64,000 nt of DNA from Chryseobacterium sp. FH1 (GTDB lineage: Bacteria > Bacteroidota > Bacteroidia > Flavobacteriales > Weeksellaceae): positions 412,317 through 476,316 of the forward strand of contig NZ_JPLZ01000002.1 of the NCBI RefSeq assembly GCF_000735135.1. The letters run 5' to 3'. Numbering within the stretch: position 1 is the stretch's first letter; each line of letters begins with the position of its first letter. Below are positions 44,957-53,738 of the stretch, in pieces. The notes under the pieces are model-generated. The model was not told the DNA's origin and did not search any database. It saw nothing but the letters and a program-made list of their open reading frames with translations. The position numbers and the translations under genes are program-made.

Positions 44957-45481
44957 ATGAATAAAATTTACTTAACAGCAGGATTGTTGTTGTTTTCCTA
45001 TTGTTTCCATGCCCAAAAAACGACAAATAGAAACCTGACAACGCCATTTGGCAATACGGAGTATATTAGTGGTGCAGTTTCTTCGGTCATTAGTAAAGAC
45101 AAAGACTCTTTTCAAATTGTAAAAGATAACGACAATGGAAAGTATGCTTTATTATTTGAAGAAAGTGAATATACTTCAGCAAGACTAAATAATGACACGA
45201 CTTATGACCCTTCTGCCAAATCAAAAGGGATTTCCAGAAGTATTATTTTTGAGAACAAAGAAGATTTGCAAAAGCTTTATTCGGAAATTGAAAATTCGAT
45301 TAAGAATAATATTGCAAAAAAAGACATTGAAATCGGTGGGCGAACAATTACAGTTTCTTATGTTAAAGTGCCCTTGATTCCCGGGACTACAAATATTATT
45401 ACAATATTGGATGACGGTAAGAAAACATCCAGTTTTGGACTTTCGAAAAACAGATGGAAAGATTTGTTTGCCGTACTGTAA
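44957..45481 (+). CDS. Exported protein, unknown
   Basis: A 174-residue protein with a signal peptide (MNKIYLTAGLLLFSYCFHAQ). The mature part is hydrophilic and Ser/Thr/Lys-rich. No motif or family recognised. It has its own promoter and terminator. The nearby 43.7-46.3 kb genes are all exported and unknown, which suggests an accessory locus. Confidence 0.7.
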   Translation: MNKIYLTAGLLLFSYCFHAQKTTNRNLTTPFGNTEYISGAVSSVISKDKDSFQIVKDNDNGKYALLFEESEYTSARLNNDTTYDPSAKSKGISRSIIFENKEDLQKLYSEIENSIKNNIAKKDIEIGGRTITVSYVKVPLIPGTTNIITILDDGKKTSSFGLSKNRWKDLFAVL

Positions 45482-45488
45482 GGACATT

Positions 45489-45517
45489 ATCCACAGAATT
45501 TTCTGTGGATTTTTTTA
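45489..45517 (+). terminator. Terminator after the 45 kb gene
   Basis: ATCCACAG pairs with CTGTGGAT, followed by seven T. It reaches the stop codon of the convergent lipoprotein remnant. Confidence 0.88.
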
Positions 45518-46311
45518 TTCATAACGTCTATTTCTTTGGTTCTGAATAATTTTATCATCAATAGAAATTTCAAATTCTTTGGAAGAAGCATTGTAGAATT
45601 TCATTTTAGCCTTTTGTTTTGTTCCGGATTTGAAATAAGGATAAGCATAAACTAAAATCTCATTTGGCTTGAGTTCAATATAGGAATAAATACCACCAGT
45701 CATTCCACAAATCATATAGTTACTGTTTCTTGCAAAATAAAACCTATCTAAACTGTCTTCATAAATATATAATGCTGTACTTTTTGACTCAGTTGGAATT
45801 CTTAAAATTTTGTTAGAAATGTTTTTAATGAAAATTGGAAAAGAAAAATATTTCTTGATAGCTTTTGTATTATAATTTTCTTTATATAAAGGAATCGTGT
45901 CATTTTCTTTAACAATGATTTGAAGATTTTTATTTGATAATGAATCTATAAAATCATCTTTTTTTGAATACAAAAAAGGAAATTCTTCAGTTCTGAAAAA
46001 AGAATTTGTCTGCAATTGTAAGGAATCTTCCAGCTTTTTTTCCGGCTTGAATATTCTTTTTCAGATTCAAATTTATCAGGAGGCGGTGGCGGTGGAGATA
46101 GAAGATTTTCATAATATTTAACTTCAATATTAGATTTTATTTTTCCAATGTAAATTAAATTCTCTCCACCTTCATTTCCATCTTCATTAAATTCTTGAGT
46201 TTTCATCTGCGTATCCTTCTGAAAACTCAAAACAATATCATCTGCAAAAGTGTTTTCCTCTTTGCAACCAATTAGAAATAGGAGAATCAAAACAAAAGAA
46301 AATGATTTCAT
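45515..46311 (-). pseudogene. Lipoprotein gene broken at an A7 run
   Basis: The first frame (46311 to 45946) has a lipoprotein signal (VLILLFLIGC) and a proline run (six Pro). The second frame (to 45515) has no ATG start and continues the protein (KKLEDSLQLQTNSFF onward). The switch falls at seven A on the minus strand (46035-46041); eight A would give a continuous ~265-residue lipoprotein. Family unknown. It may be a sequencing slip, a true mutation, or phase variation. Confidence 0.75.
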
Positions 46312-46367
46312 TAATGGGTTTTCTCAAAGATATTAATTATTTATCTTCGTTCTCATATTTTTTAAAA

Positions 46368-48083
46368 ATGAAAAACCTTTCAATTCTCTTCCTTGTTATC
46401 TCCACTTTCACATTCTCACAATCCTTCCAAACCCCTTTTGAAAAAGGCAACGGCAACGAAACCGTCACGTTTGAGGAAATGAGAAATTATTATCAAAAAC
46501 TGGATAAGGAATTTGAAAGCATCACTTTCCAGACAAAAGGAGAAGATGACAACGGCGCACCAATCGATGTTGTGATTTTCAACCCGACCAAACAAAGTTT
46601 CGAAGAAGCCAGAAAAGGAAAATCGGTTTTGTTCGTCAATAACGGAATCCATCCAGGTGAACCAGACGGAATTGATGCAACGATGATGTTAATGAGAGAT
46701 TTAGCCACCGGAAAAATCAAAGCGCCGAAAAATGTCATCATCGCGTCCATCGCAAGTTACAACATCAGCGGAATGATGAACCGTGGCAGTTTCTCCAGAG
46801 CCAATCAAAATGGTCCGGAAGAATATGGTTTCCGTGGAAACGCTCGAAATTATGATTTGAACCGAGATTTCATCAAAACAGATTCAAAAAACTCCAGAAG
46901 TTTCCAACAGATTTTTCAATGGCTGAAGCCTGATGTTTTCATAGACAATCACGTGAGCAACGGCGCAGATTATCAATACACTTTCACTTACATTTCGACG
47001 AACAAAGAACGGTTGGGAAATGTTCTCGGTAATTATTTCAACGGCGAAATGCAGAAAACGCTTCTGAAAAATATGGAGAAAAAAGGTGTGATTTCCGTGC
47101 CTTATGTCAACATTCACGGTGATGTTCCAGACGGCGGTTTTCCCGCTTTCATCGATTCTCCGAGATATGCGACAGGTTACACGACGCTTTTCAATTCCAT
47201 CGGGACGGTTGTGGAAACGCATATGCTAAAGCCGTACAAAGACCGCGTGAAAGTGACTTATGACTATATGGTCGATAACATTAATTATATCGATGAAAAC
47301 TACAAGACCATTCAGCAAAAACGAGCCGAAAATCTGAAGCAATACAAAGTCGGAAACCAGTATGCGATTGCTTGGAAACTGGATTCTACAAAATATGAAA
47401 CGATTGATTTCAAAGGCTTTGAAGCGAAATATAAACCAAGCGAGGTCTCTGGAAAAACCAGACTTTGGTATGACAGAAACTCCAAGTTTTCAAAGCCTGT
47501 CAAGTTTTATAATACTTATGTTCCGGCAAAAGAAATCACGATTCCAAAATATTACGTCATCCCACAATCTGAATGGAAAATAGTTGATTTACTGAAACTT
47601 AATCAAATCAAAATGATTCCGATAAAACAGGACTCTGCATTTACAGTGGAAAGGTACAGGATCAAAGATTTCAAAACAGTTCCCAATCCCTACGAAGGCC
47701 ATTATCTGCATTACGACACATTTGTGACCAAAGATTCTGGCAAAATGAAGTTCCGAGCTGGTGATTTCCTTGTTCCATTGAATCAGGATGGCGTGAAATT
47801 TCTCTTGGAAACTTTGGAGCCGGAAGCAGTGGATTCTTACTTCAACTGGAATTTCTTTGATGCGATGTTGGGTCAGAAAGAATATTATTCGCCTTATGTT
47901 TTCGAAGATACGGCCAGTAAACTTCTAAAAGACAACAAAGCTTTGAAAACTGCATTCGAGATGGAAAAATCCATCAATTCGAAATTTGCTCAAGACGGCG
48001 AAGCGCAACTGGATTGGGTTTACAAACATTCTAACTACTACGAGAAAACGCACCGGCTTTATCCGGTTTTTAGGATTAATTAA
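46368..48083 (+). CDS. M14-family zinc carboxypeptidase
   Basis: An exported metallopeptidase: signal peptide MKNLSILFLVISTFTFSQ, then zinc ligands in HPGEPDG (His ~95, Glu ~98) and a third His in FIDNHVSNGADYQYT. The catalytic Glu is probably in GTVVETHML. Length 571 is long for M14 but normal for Bacteroidetes members. The start is the ATG before the signal peptide. A possible -7 variant TATCTTCG lies 18 nt upstream. It is divergent from the broken lipoprotein. Confidence 0.88.
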   Translation: MKNLSILFLVISTFTFSQSFQTPFEKGNGNETVTFEEMRNYYQKLDKEFESITFQTKGEDDNGAPIDVVIFNPTKQSFEEARKGKSVLFVNNGIHPGEPDGIDATMMLMRDLATGKIKAPKNVIIASIASYNISGMMNRGSFSRANQNGPEEYGFRGNARNYDLNRDFIKTDSKNSRSFQQIFQWLKPDVFIDNHVSNGADYQYTFTYISTNKERLGNVLGNYFNGEMQKTLLKNMEKKGVISVPYVNIHGDVPDGGFPAFIDSPRYATGYTTLFNSIGTVVETHMLKPYKDRVKVTYDYMVDNINYIDENYKTIQQKRAENLKQYKVGNQYAIAWKLDSTKYETIDFKGFEAKYKPSEVSGKTRLWYDRNSKFSKPVKFYNTYVPAKEITIPKYYVIPQSEWKIVDLLKLNQIKMIPIKQDSAFTVERYRIKDFKTVPNPYEGHYLHYDTFVTKDSGKMKFRAGDFLVPLNQDGVKFLLETLEPEAVDSYFNWNFFDAMLGQKEYYSPYVFEDTASKLLKDNKALKTAFEMEKSINSKFAQDGEAQLDWVYKHSNYYEKTHRLYPVFRIN

Positions 48084-48103
48084 ATTTAAAAATATGAGAT
48101 AAT

Positions 48104-48173
48104 CCTCTCGCAGATTTACAGATTCAGCAGATTAATTAAAAAGGAGTCTGCAAAATTTGCCCAATCCGCGAGA
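48104..48173. repeat. Convergent-gap inverted repeat, copy 2
   Basis: CCTCTCGCAGATTT on the left faces AATCCGCGAGA on the right, with GCAGATT and GTCTGC inside. It sits between two convergent genes, like the element at 29562. Confidence 0.65.
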
Positions 48174-48181
48174 AACGAAAT

Positions 48182-49309
48182 CTAATTCTTAGGAACTTCT
48201 ATCACTCTTTGCAAAGCTTTTTTAGGATTTCCATTTCTGTCCCACAGTAATGGATAATTGGTTCGTCCAGGGAATGGATAATCATTTTTCCAGGACATTC
48301 CGTCCTGCATTCCCCAAGTTGTAACGCGGTCCAGCTTATCTCTTTTCTTGTAGAAGATCTGGAAAAGTTCAGCGTATCTGTCGGCAAGTTTGTCGTCGAT
48401 ATCTTTCGGAAGTCCGTCGGCGTAAGGATCCAGAAATGTTTTGAATTCCTCGTTCTGAAACTGCTTATGCGTGAAAGCCTGACCAATGATCTGTCCTTCC
48501 TTCGTCACAGGCAAAATATCCACATCGATTTCCGTAATCATCACTTTGATGCCACACGCGGCGTACGCATCTATCGCATCTTCGATGTATTTGGTTTTTG
48601 GAAAATTAAGTCCCCAATGACCTTGGATGCCGATGCCGTCAATTCGGATTCCGGCGGCCTGTAGCATTTTGACCATTCGGACAATACCTTTCACTTTTTC
48701 TGGTCTTCAGGCGTTGAAGTCGTTGTAGTATAATTCTGTATTGGGCGCATATTTTGAGGCGTATTGGAAAGATAATCTCATCAGTTCGTCGCCATCGCCG
48801 ATGCCGTTGATCCATCCGCCAGTGCGGTATTTTCCGTCATCGTCGATCACTTCATTTACGACATCCCAAGCGTCCACTTTTCCGGCGTATCTGCTGGCTA
48901 CCAATTTGATGTGGTCGTGCAAGCGTTCCTTGGTTTTTTCTTTGCTTTTTGGCGTTCCATCCTCATTTTTGAAAAACCAAGCCGGTGTTTGATTGTTCCA
49001 AACCAACGTGTGCCCGATGATGTACATCTTATTTTTCTTTCCAAATTCCACAAAAGCATCCGCCTGCGAAAAATCGAATTTCCCCGGAAGTGGATTCACA
49101 ACTTCGGCTTTCATACAGTTTTCAGGCGTGATTGTATTGAAATGTTGAAGGACAATATCCTGTTGTTTTTTATCTTTTCCGCTTACGATGTCGTGGTTCA
49201 CGGCCGTTCCTATTTTGAAAGCCTGAGAATACGCATCTTTGAATTTGACATTCTGCGAGAAACAAACGGAAGAGATTAAAACACTAAATATGATAAGGCA
49301 CTGTCTCAT
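48182..49309 (-). pseudogene. GH10 endo-1,4-beta-xylanase stopped by an in-frame TGA
   Basis: A secreted xylanase gene (signal MRQCLIIFSVLISSVCFSQ). The acid/base Glu is in WDVVNEVIDDD and the nucleophile Glu in VMITEIDVDI. One frame covers all ~375 codons but has TGA at 48707-48709, codon 201, between YYNDFNA and RPEKVKG. GH10 relatives have Trp here, so TGG to TGA is the likely change. The nucleophile lies after the stop, so the truncated product would be inactive. A sequencing error is possible. Confidence 0.9.
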
Positions 49310-49809
49310 AAACTCGAATATTGATTTAACTAAATATAGAAAAATTAAATAAACGTGAAATTGACAATTATTTTAATGTTTTGAATGGCTGATTACTTTG
49401 CTAGAGCCAATCTCCAGAATTTTGGAAAAAGCTCAGCGAATATATTTGAAGCTCCAAAAATCATTATTGTCGAATAACGATTTTTCGAGTTCAATGAATG
49501 TTAACGTTGAGCTTAAGTTTTTAAAAATTGAAATTTTATGTTAAGCTTGATTGGAAATGTTTTTTTATTTGGGTAGCTTTTCCGCCTTCCGTTCACAAAC
49601 CTAACGAAGTGGTCGACGAAGTCAATCTTTTTTGCATAACGCTTTCAAATTAAATAGAACTTTTATCTAAAGCGAAAAAGGGTTTATGTTCAATTCGGGC
49701 TACAGATTCTGTATAAATCAATAGTCAGCGTTAAGCACAGTTCGTCATTCCGAAGGAATCTAAAACAGAGTAAGAACCGTATATGAGCAGTTGTTTTATC
49801 ATAGATTAA
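49310..49809. other. Intergenic gap holding repeat copy D
   Basis: No ORF is supported. It contains the partial repeat copy D and a short near-palindrome ATTCCGAAGGAAT at 49747. Confidence 0.6.
49568..49636 (-). repeat. Interspersed structured repeat, copy D (partial, minus strand)
   Basis: On the minus strand it reads GCAAAAAAGATTGACTTCG, then CGACCACTTCGTTAGGTTTG, then GAACGGAAGGCGGAAAAGC and TACCCAAA. It matches the right half of copy C, including the inserted CCACTTCGTTAGGTTT. The left half is absent. Confidence 0.7.
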
Positions 49810-50322
49810 TTATCTTTTAGGAGTTTCTCTTCCAGTATTTGCTCGATGATATTTTAGAATATTATCTTTTAGTTCAATTCTTAATGTATCAAAATTGGTG
49901 TATGTACTGTCTTCATTATAGAAAACTTTGGTGGAATCTACTAATGTATAAATTTGATTTTTAGCAGATTTATGAACTAATTTATCACTTGCGGTGTTTA
50001 GTAATTTTAATGAAAAATCGTTTTGAAAATATTCAAAATCTAATACTTCATTTTCATTCAAAATTTCAAAATCATCTTTTAAAACTATCCCACTTTTAGA
50101 AAGAGTTTCTCTTATTTTTGATTTTTGAAAAAAGGAATCTTTTACCAAAGAAAAGAAAACACTCAGTATCCCTAAGATAAAAATTCCCAATAGAGAAAAC
50201 AAAATGTATTTTGCTGTTTTTTTATATCCTGTAAAATATAGAATTGCAACAACCAATGCAATAAAACTGATTATTAAGAAAGAGATGATAGCAATCACTA
50301 TTAATCCAAAGAGAGGACTCAT
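49810..50322 (-). CDS. Membrane protein, unknown
   Basis: A 170-residue protein with two N-terminal membrane helices (LIVIAIISFLIISFIALVVA and YILFSLLGIFILGILSVFF). The remaining ~110 residues are hydrophilic. No family recognised and no promoter box found. It is divergent from the M1 peptidase gene. Confidence 0.65.
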   Translation of the reverse strand: MSPLFGLIVIAIISFLIISFIALVVAILYFTGYKKTAKYILFSLLGIFILGILSVFFSLVKDSFFQKSKIRETLSKSGIVLKDDFEILNENEVLDFEYFQNDFSLKLLNTASDKLVHKSAKNQIYTLVDSTKVFYNEDSTYTNFDTLRIELKDNILKYHRANTGRETPKR

Positions 50323-50419
50323 ATTACTAATTTATTATTTTGATTATCTTTTGTATTTCAAAAATGTTATCAAATCTACAAAATTTCCAACCACAGCCCA
50401 ACCTTCCAAGCCTTTCCAC

Positions 50420-50449
50420 TTGCCATTCAACAAAAACTTAGTATTTTTG
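50420..50449 (+). promoter_or_regulatory. Promoter of the M1 peptidase gene
   Basis: TTG, 19 nt, then TATTTTTG, the full Bacteroidetes consensus. Confidence 0.75.
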
Positions 50450-50514
50450 AGACAATTAAAAATAGAAAACCTTTTATGAGCATCAAATCTCGAAAGGTTG
50501 ATAAAAATAGTTCT

Positions 50515-52374
50515 ATGAAAAAAACTGCTTTTTCTTTATTCTTCATCGTTTTCTCACTGTTGATTTCGGCGCAGAAAGATGCTTACACTCAGCAATATGC
50601 AAAATACAAAATGGATATTGATGTGGATGCGCCCAACTTCACTTACCAGGGAAAACAGACTTTGCAATATCAGAACAATTCGCCGGACGAGTTGAGAGTG
50701 GCGTATTTCCATTTGTATTGGAACGCATTCAAAGTGGGGTCTATGATGGATCAGCGTGTGGCAGGTCAAGGTGTGAATGCAGACGGAAGATTGGCAAAAC
50801 GCGTTGGAAATACAGTGATTTCCAGATTATCCGAAATTCCTAAGAACGAAGAAGGCGCGCAAAACATCCGTTGGATAAAGCAGAATGGAAAAGATTTGAA
50901 ATTCGAGATTCAGGGAACGATAATGAAAGTTTACCTTGCTGAAGCCATCAAACCAAATTCTTCCGCCACTTTCACAATGGAATGGGACGCCGTAATCCCA
51001 ATGCAAATAAGAAGAAGCGGACGTAACAACCGCGAGGGAATCGATATGACGATGAGCCAATGGTACCCGAAAATCGCTGAGTATGATTATGACGGTTGGG
51101 CAACTTTCGATTACATTGGAAGAGAATTTCACGCCCCGTTTTCTGATTATGAAGTGAATATTAAAATCGATAAGGATTATGTGATCGGCGCTGGTGGTAA
51201 CCTTGAAAATCCAAATGATGTCAAAGGCTACAACAAAAGTGCTGAGGTAAAACCAGACATTGCCAACAAAGTGACTTGGAAATGGACAGCCAAAAATATT
51301 CTGGACTTTGCTTGGGCAGCGGACAGAGATTACACAGTTGAAAGTTTTCCGATTTTGGATGGACCAAAGGTTTTCCTAGTCTATCAAAAATCTGAAAAAA
51401 CAAAATACTGGGAAGAGGCGAAACCATACATCACCAAATATTTCCAGTTGATGAACGCTACTTTCGGACGTTACAAATGGCCAAGTTATTCTTTTATCCA
51501 AGGTGGCGATGGCGGAATGGAATACGGAATGTGCACAATGATTTTGGGAGAAGCCACAACTTTGGAAGGACTTTGCGGACTGATGTTCCACGAAGGCGCG
51601 CACTCTTGGTTTCAGCAGATGCTGGCGACCAACGAAAGTGTGAGACCTTGGATGGATGAAGGTTTCACACAGTATGCGGAAGATTTTGTGTCCTACAGAT
51701 TGTTCCCACCAACGGAATCCAAACCGAATCCTTTTACAGATGCGATCCGAGCTTACATTAATTTTACAAAATCAGGAAAAGAAGAGCCTGCGGTTTGGTT
51801 GGCGGACCATCACGATAATGGAACGGCTTACACTTATGCAAGTTACATCAAAGGCGAAATGTTTTTGGTACAGCTGGGTTATATTGTTGGTGAGGAAAAT
51901 CTCAACCGAATTATGATAAAATATTACGATGATTGGGCAATGAAACACCCGACGGAAAGAGATTTTATCCACATCGCACAGCAGATCTCCGGAATGGATT
52001 TGAAATGGTTCCAACATTATTGGATCAATACCACAAAAACCATCGATTATGGAATTAAAAATGTGAAATACGATCCAGAATCTACCACAATCACTTTGGT
52101 GAACAAAGGAGGCGTTCCAATGCCAATTGAGTTCAGTATTTTGACGAAAGACAAGAAAGTCATTAATTATAATATTCCATCAAGTCTTACCAGAACTTGG
52201 AAATCAAAAGATATTTATGGACCGTTCAAAACGTTGCCTTATTGGGCTTGGACGCAACAGGAGTACAGCTTCACAATTCCTTACACCAAATCTCAGTTGT
52301 CAGCAATGGGAATTGACTTCAGCCAGCGTTTGGCAGATGTGAATCCTGAGGATAATTATCTGGAAGTAAAGTAG
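50515..52374 (+). CDS. M1-family aminopeptidase
   Basis: An exported zinc aminopeptidase. Signal peptide MKKTAFSLFFIVFSLLISAQ; substrate-site GGMEYGM; zinc motif HEGAH at ~359-363 with the second Glu in WMDEGFTQYAEDF. Length is 619 residues. The ATG at 50515 is preferred because it starts the signal peptide; ATG at 50476 adds 13 residues. It has a good promoter and is followed by a repeat and coaX. Confidence 0.92.
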   Translation: MKKTAFSLFFIVFSLLISAQKDAYTQQYAKYKMDIDVDAPNFTYQGKQTLQYQNNSPDELRVAYFHLYWNAFKVGSMMDQRVAGQGVNADGRLAKRVGNTVISRLSEIPKNEEGAQNIRWIKQNGKDLKFEIQGTIMKVYLAEAIKPNSSATFTMEWDAVIPMQIRRSGRNNREGIDMTMSQWYPKIAEYDYDGWATFDYIGREFHAPFSDYEVNIKIDKDYVIGAGGNLENPNDVKGYNKSAEVKPDIANKVTWKWTAKNILDFAWAADRDYTVESFPILDGPKVFLVYQKSEKTKYWEEAKPYITKYFQLMNATFGRYKWPSYSFIQGGDGGMEYGMCTMILGEATTLEGLCGLMFHEGAHSWFQQMLATNESVRPWMDEGFTQYAEDFVSYRLFPPTESKPNPFTDAIRAYINFTKSGKEEPAVWLADHHDNGTAYTYASYIKGEMFLVQLGYIVGEENLNRIMIKYYDDWAMKHPTERDFIHIAQQISGMDLKWFQHYWINTTKTIDYGIKNVKYDPESTTITLVNKGGVPMPIEFSILTKDKKVINYNIPSSLTRTWKSKDIYGPFKTLPYWAWTQQEYSFTIPYTKSQLSAMGIDFSQRLADVNPEDNYLEVK

Positions 52375-52380
52375 TATAAG

Positions 52381-52472
52381 CTGGATGTCAGAAGTTGGAA
52401 GATTTCACTTCGATAACATCAAAAAAATTAAAGCAATTTTAAAAACTTCCGTCTTCCAGCGTAGGACTTCGG
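52381..52472. repeat. Inverted word repeat between the M1 gene and coaX
   Basis: GCTGGATGTCAGAAGTT faces AACTTCCGTCTTCCAGC. The 14-mer GGATGTCAGAAGTT is identical to one at 26341. Confidence 0.65.
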
Positions 52473-52486
52473 ACAAAAAATAATAA

Positions 52487-53245
52487 ATGAACAGCATCGT
52501 AATCAACATAGGAAACACCAATATCCGCTTTGGCTTGTTTGATGATGACAATTGTGACATCTCGTGGGTCATCAATACAAAACCTTACAAAACCACCGAC
52601 GAACTGTATGTTCAGATTTTGATGTTATATCAAACCTATAAAATTGATGTTGAGAAAATTGAAAAAATCATCATCGGTTCTGTGGTGCCACAGTTAACGA
52701 AGGTGATTGCAAGTGCGGTTAGGAAAATCCATCAGAAACCGCCTGTCATTGTGGACAGAAATACGCCTTCCGGTGTGATCCCGAAATCGAAACAAATGGG
52801 GACGGATATTTACGCCAACCTCGTGGCCGCGCACAATCTTTATCCTAAACAGAAAAAAATTATTCTCGATTTTGGTACTGCACTCACAGCAAGTTGCCTG
52901 GATGGAAATGGGGAAACTCTGGGCGTGATCATCGCTCCAGGAATCATTACTTCATTAAATAGCTTGATTCAAGGAACGGCGCAGTTGCCAGAAATAGAAT
53001 TGGTGAAGCCGAAAACTGTTTTGGGATTAGATACAATCAGTTGTATGCAAAGCGGAATGGTTTACGGGTTTCTAGGAATGGTGGAAGGTTTTATTGATAG
53101 GATCAATGATGAGGTTCAGGATAATTGTTTTGTCATAGCAACTGGCGGAGTGAGCCACGTTTACAAACCTTTGACAGACAAGATCAACATCGGCGACAGA
53201 CTTCACACTTTGAAGGGACTTTATTTTTTGGGTAAGGATTTGTAA
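52487..53245 (+). CDS. coaX: Type III pantothenate kinase
   Basis: Phosphorylates pantothenate, the first step of coenzyme A synthesis. The ASKHA fold shows INIGNTNIRFGLFD at the N-terminus, GTDIYANLVAAHN, LDFGTALTASCLD and ATGGVSHVYKPL. Length 252 is normal. It serves the same pathway as coaBC at 38-39 kb. Its stop codon abuts that of the convergent tadA with no gap. Confidence 0.95.
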   Translation: MNSIVINIGNTNIRFGLFDDDNCDISWVINTKPYKTTDELYVQILMLYQTYKIDVEKIEKIIIGSVVPQLTKVIASAVRKIHQKPPVIVDRNTPSGVIPKSKQMGTDIYANLVAAHNLYPKQKKIILDFGTALTASCLDGNGETLGVIIAPGIITSLNSLIQGTAQLPEIELVKPKTVLGLDTISCMQSGMVYGFLGMVEGFIDRINDEVQDNCFVIATGGVSHVYKPLTDKINIGDRLHTLKGLYFLGKDL

Positions 53246-53677
53246 CTATCTTTTATTTTTAAAAAACATTTTCACGATTTCCGAACATTCATTTTCCATA
53301 ATTCCAGTCACAACTTCCGTCTTTGGATGGAGCAATAAACCTTTATTAATGAAACCTCGTTGCTCATCTCTTGCGCCAATCATAACTTTCGTGATTTGAG
53401 ACCAACTAAGCGCACCAGCACACATCACACAAGGTTCCAAAGTGACATACATTGTACAATTCTGAAGATATTTCCCACCGAGATAATTCGCCCCGGAAGT
53501 GATCGCTTGCATTTCTGCGTGCGCGGTGACGTCGTTCAGCGTTTCTGTCAAATTATGGGATTTTGCAATGACTCTGTTGTTGGAAACGATGACACAGCCA
53601 ATCGGAACTTCATCTTTTTCCAAAGCAAGCTGGGCTTCCTGAAAAGCCATTTTCATAAAATAATCGTCAGTGAACAT
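53246..53677 (-). CDS. tadA: tRNA adenosine deaminase / nucleoside deaminase
   Basis: A zinc deaminase with HAEMQAI and PCVMCAGAL, the zinc and catalytic residues. Length 143 and the EVPIGCVIV segment fit TadA, which makes inosine 34 in tRNA-Arg. Guanine-deaminase-type relatives share these motifs, so the substrate is likely but not certain. Confidence 0.88.
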   Translation of the reverse strand: MFTDDYFMKMAFQEAQLALEKDEVPIGCVIVSNNRVIAKSHNLTETLNDVTAHAEMQAITSGANYLGGKYLQNCTMYVTLEPCVMCAGALSWSQITKVMIGARDEQRGFINKGLLLHPKTEVVTGIMENECSEIVKMFFKNKR

Positions 53678-53738
53678 AACGCAAAAAAGTTTAGCACAAA
53701 ACTAAACTTTTTTATTCATTAATGATAAAATCTATGTC

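Noticed and set aside
49741-49765. Near-palindrome ATTCCGAAGGAAT as a repeat element
   Set aside because: Only one copy seen in the window and the arms are five bases long.
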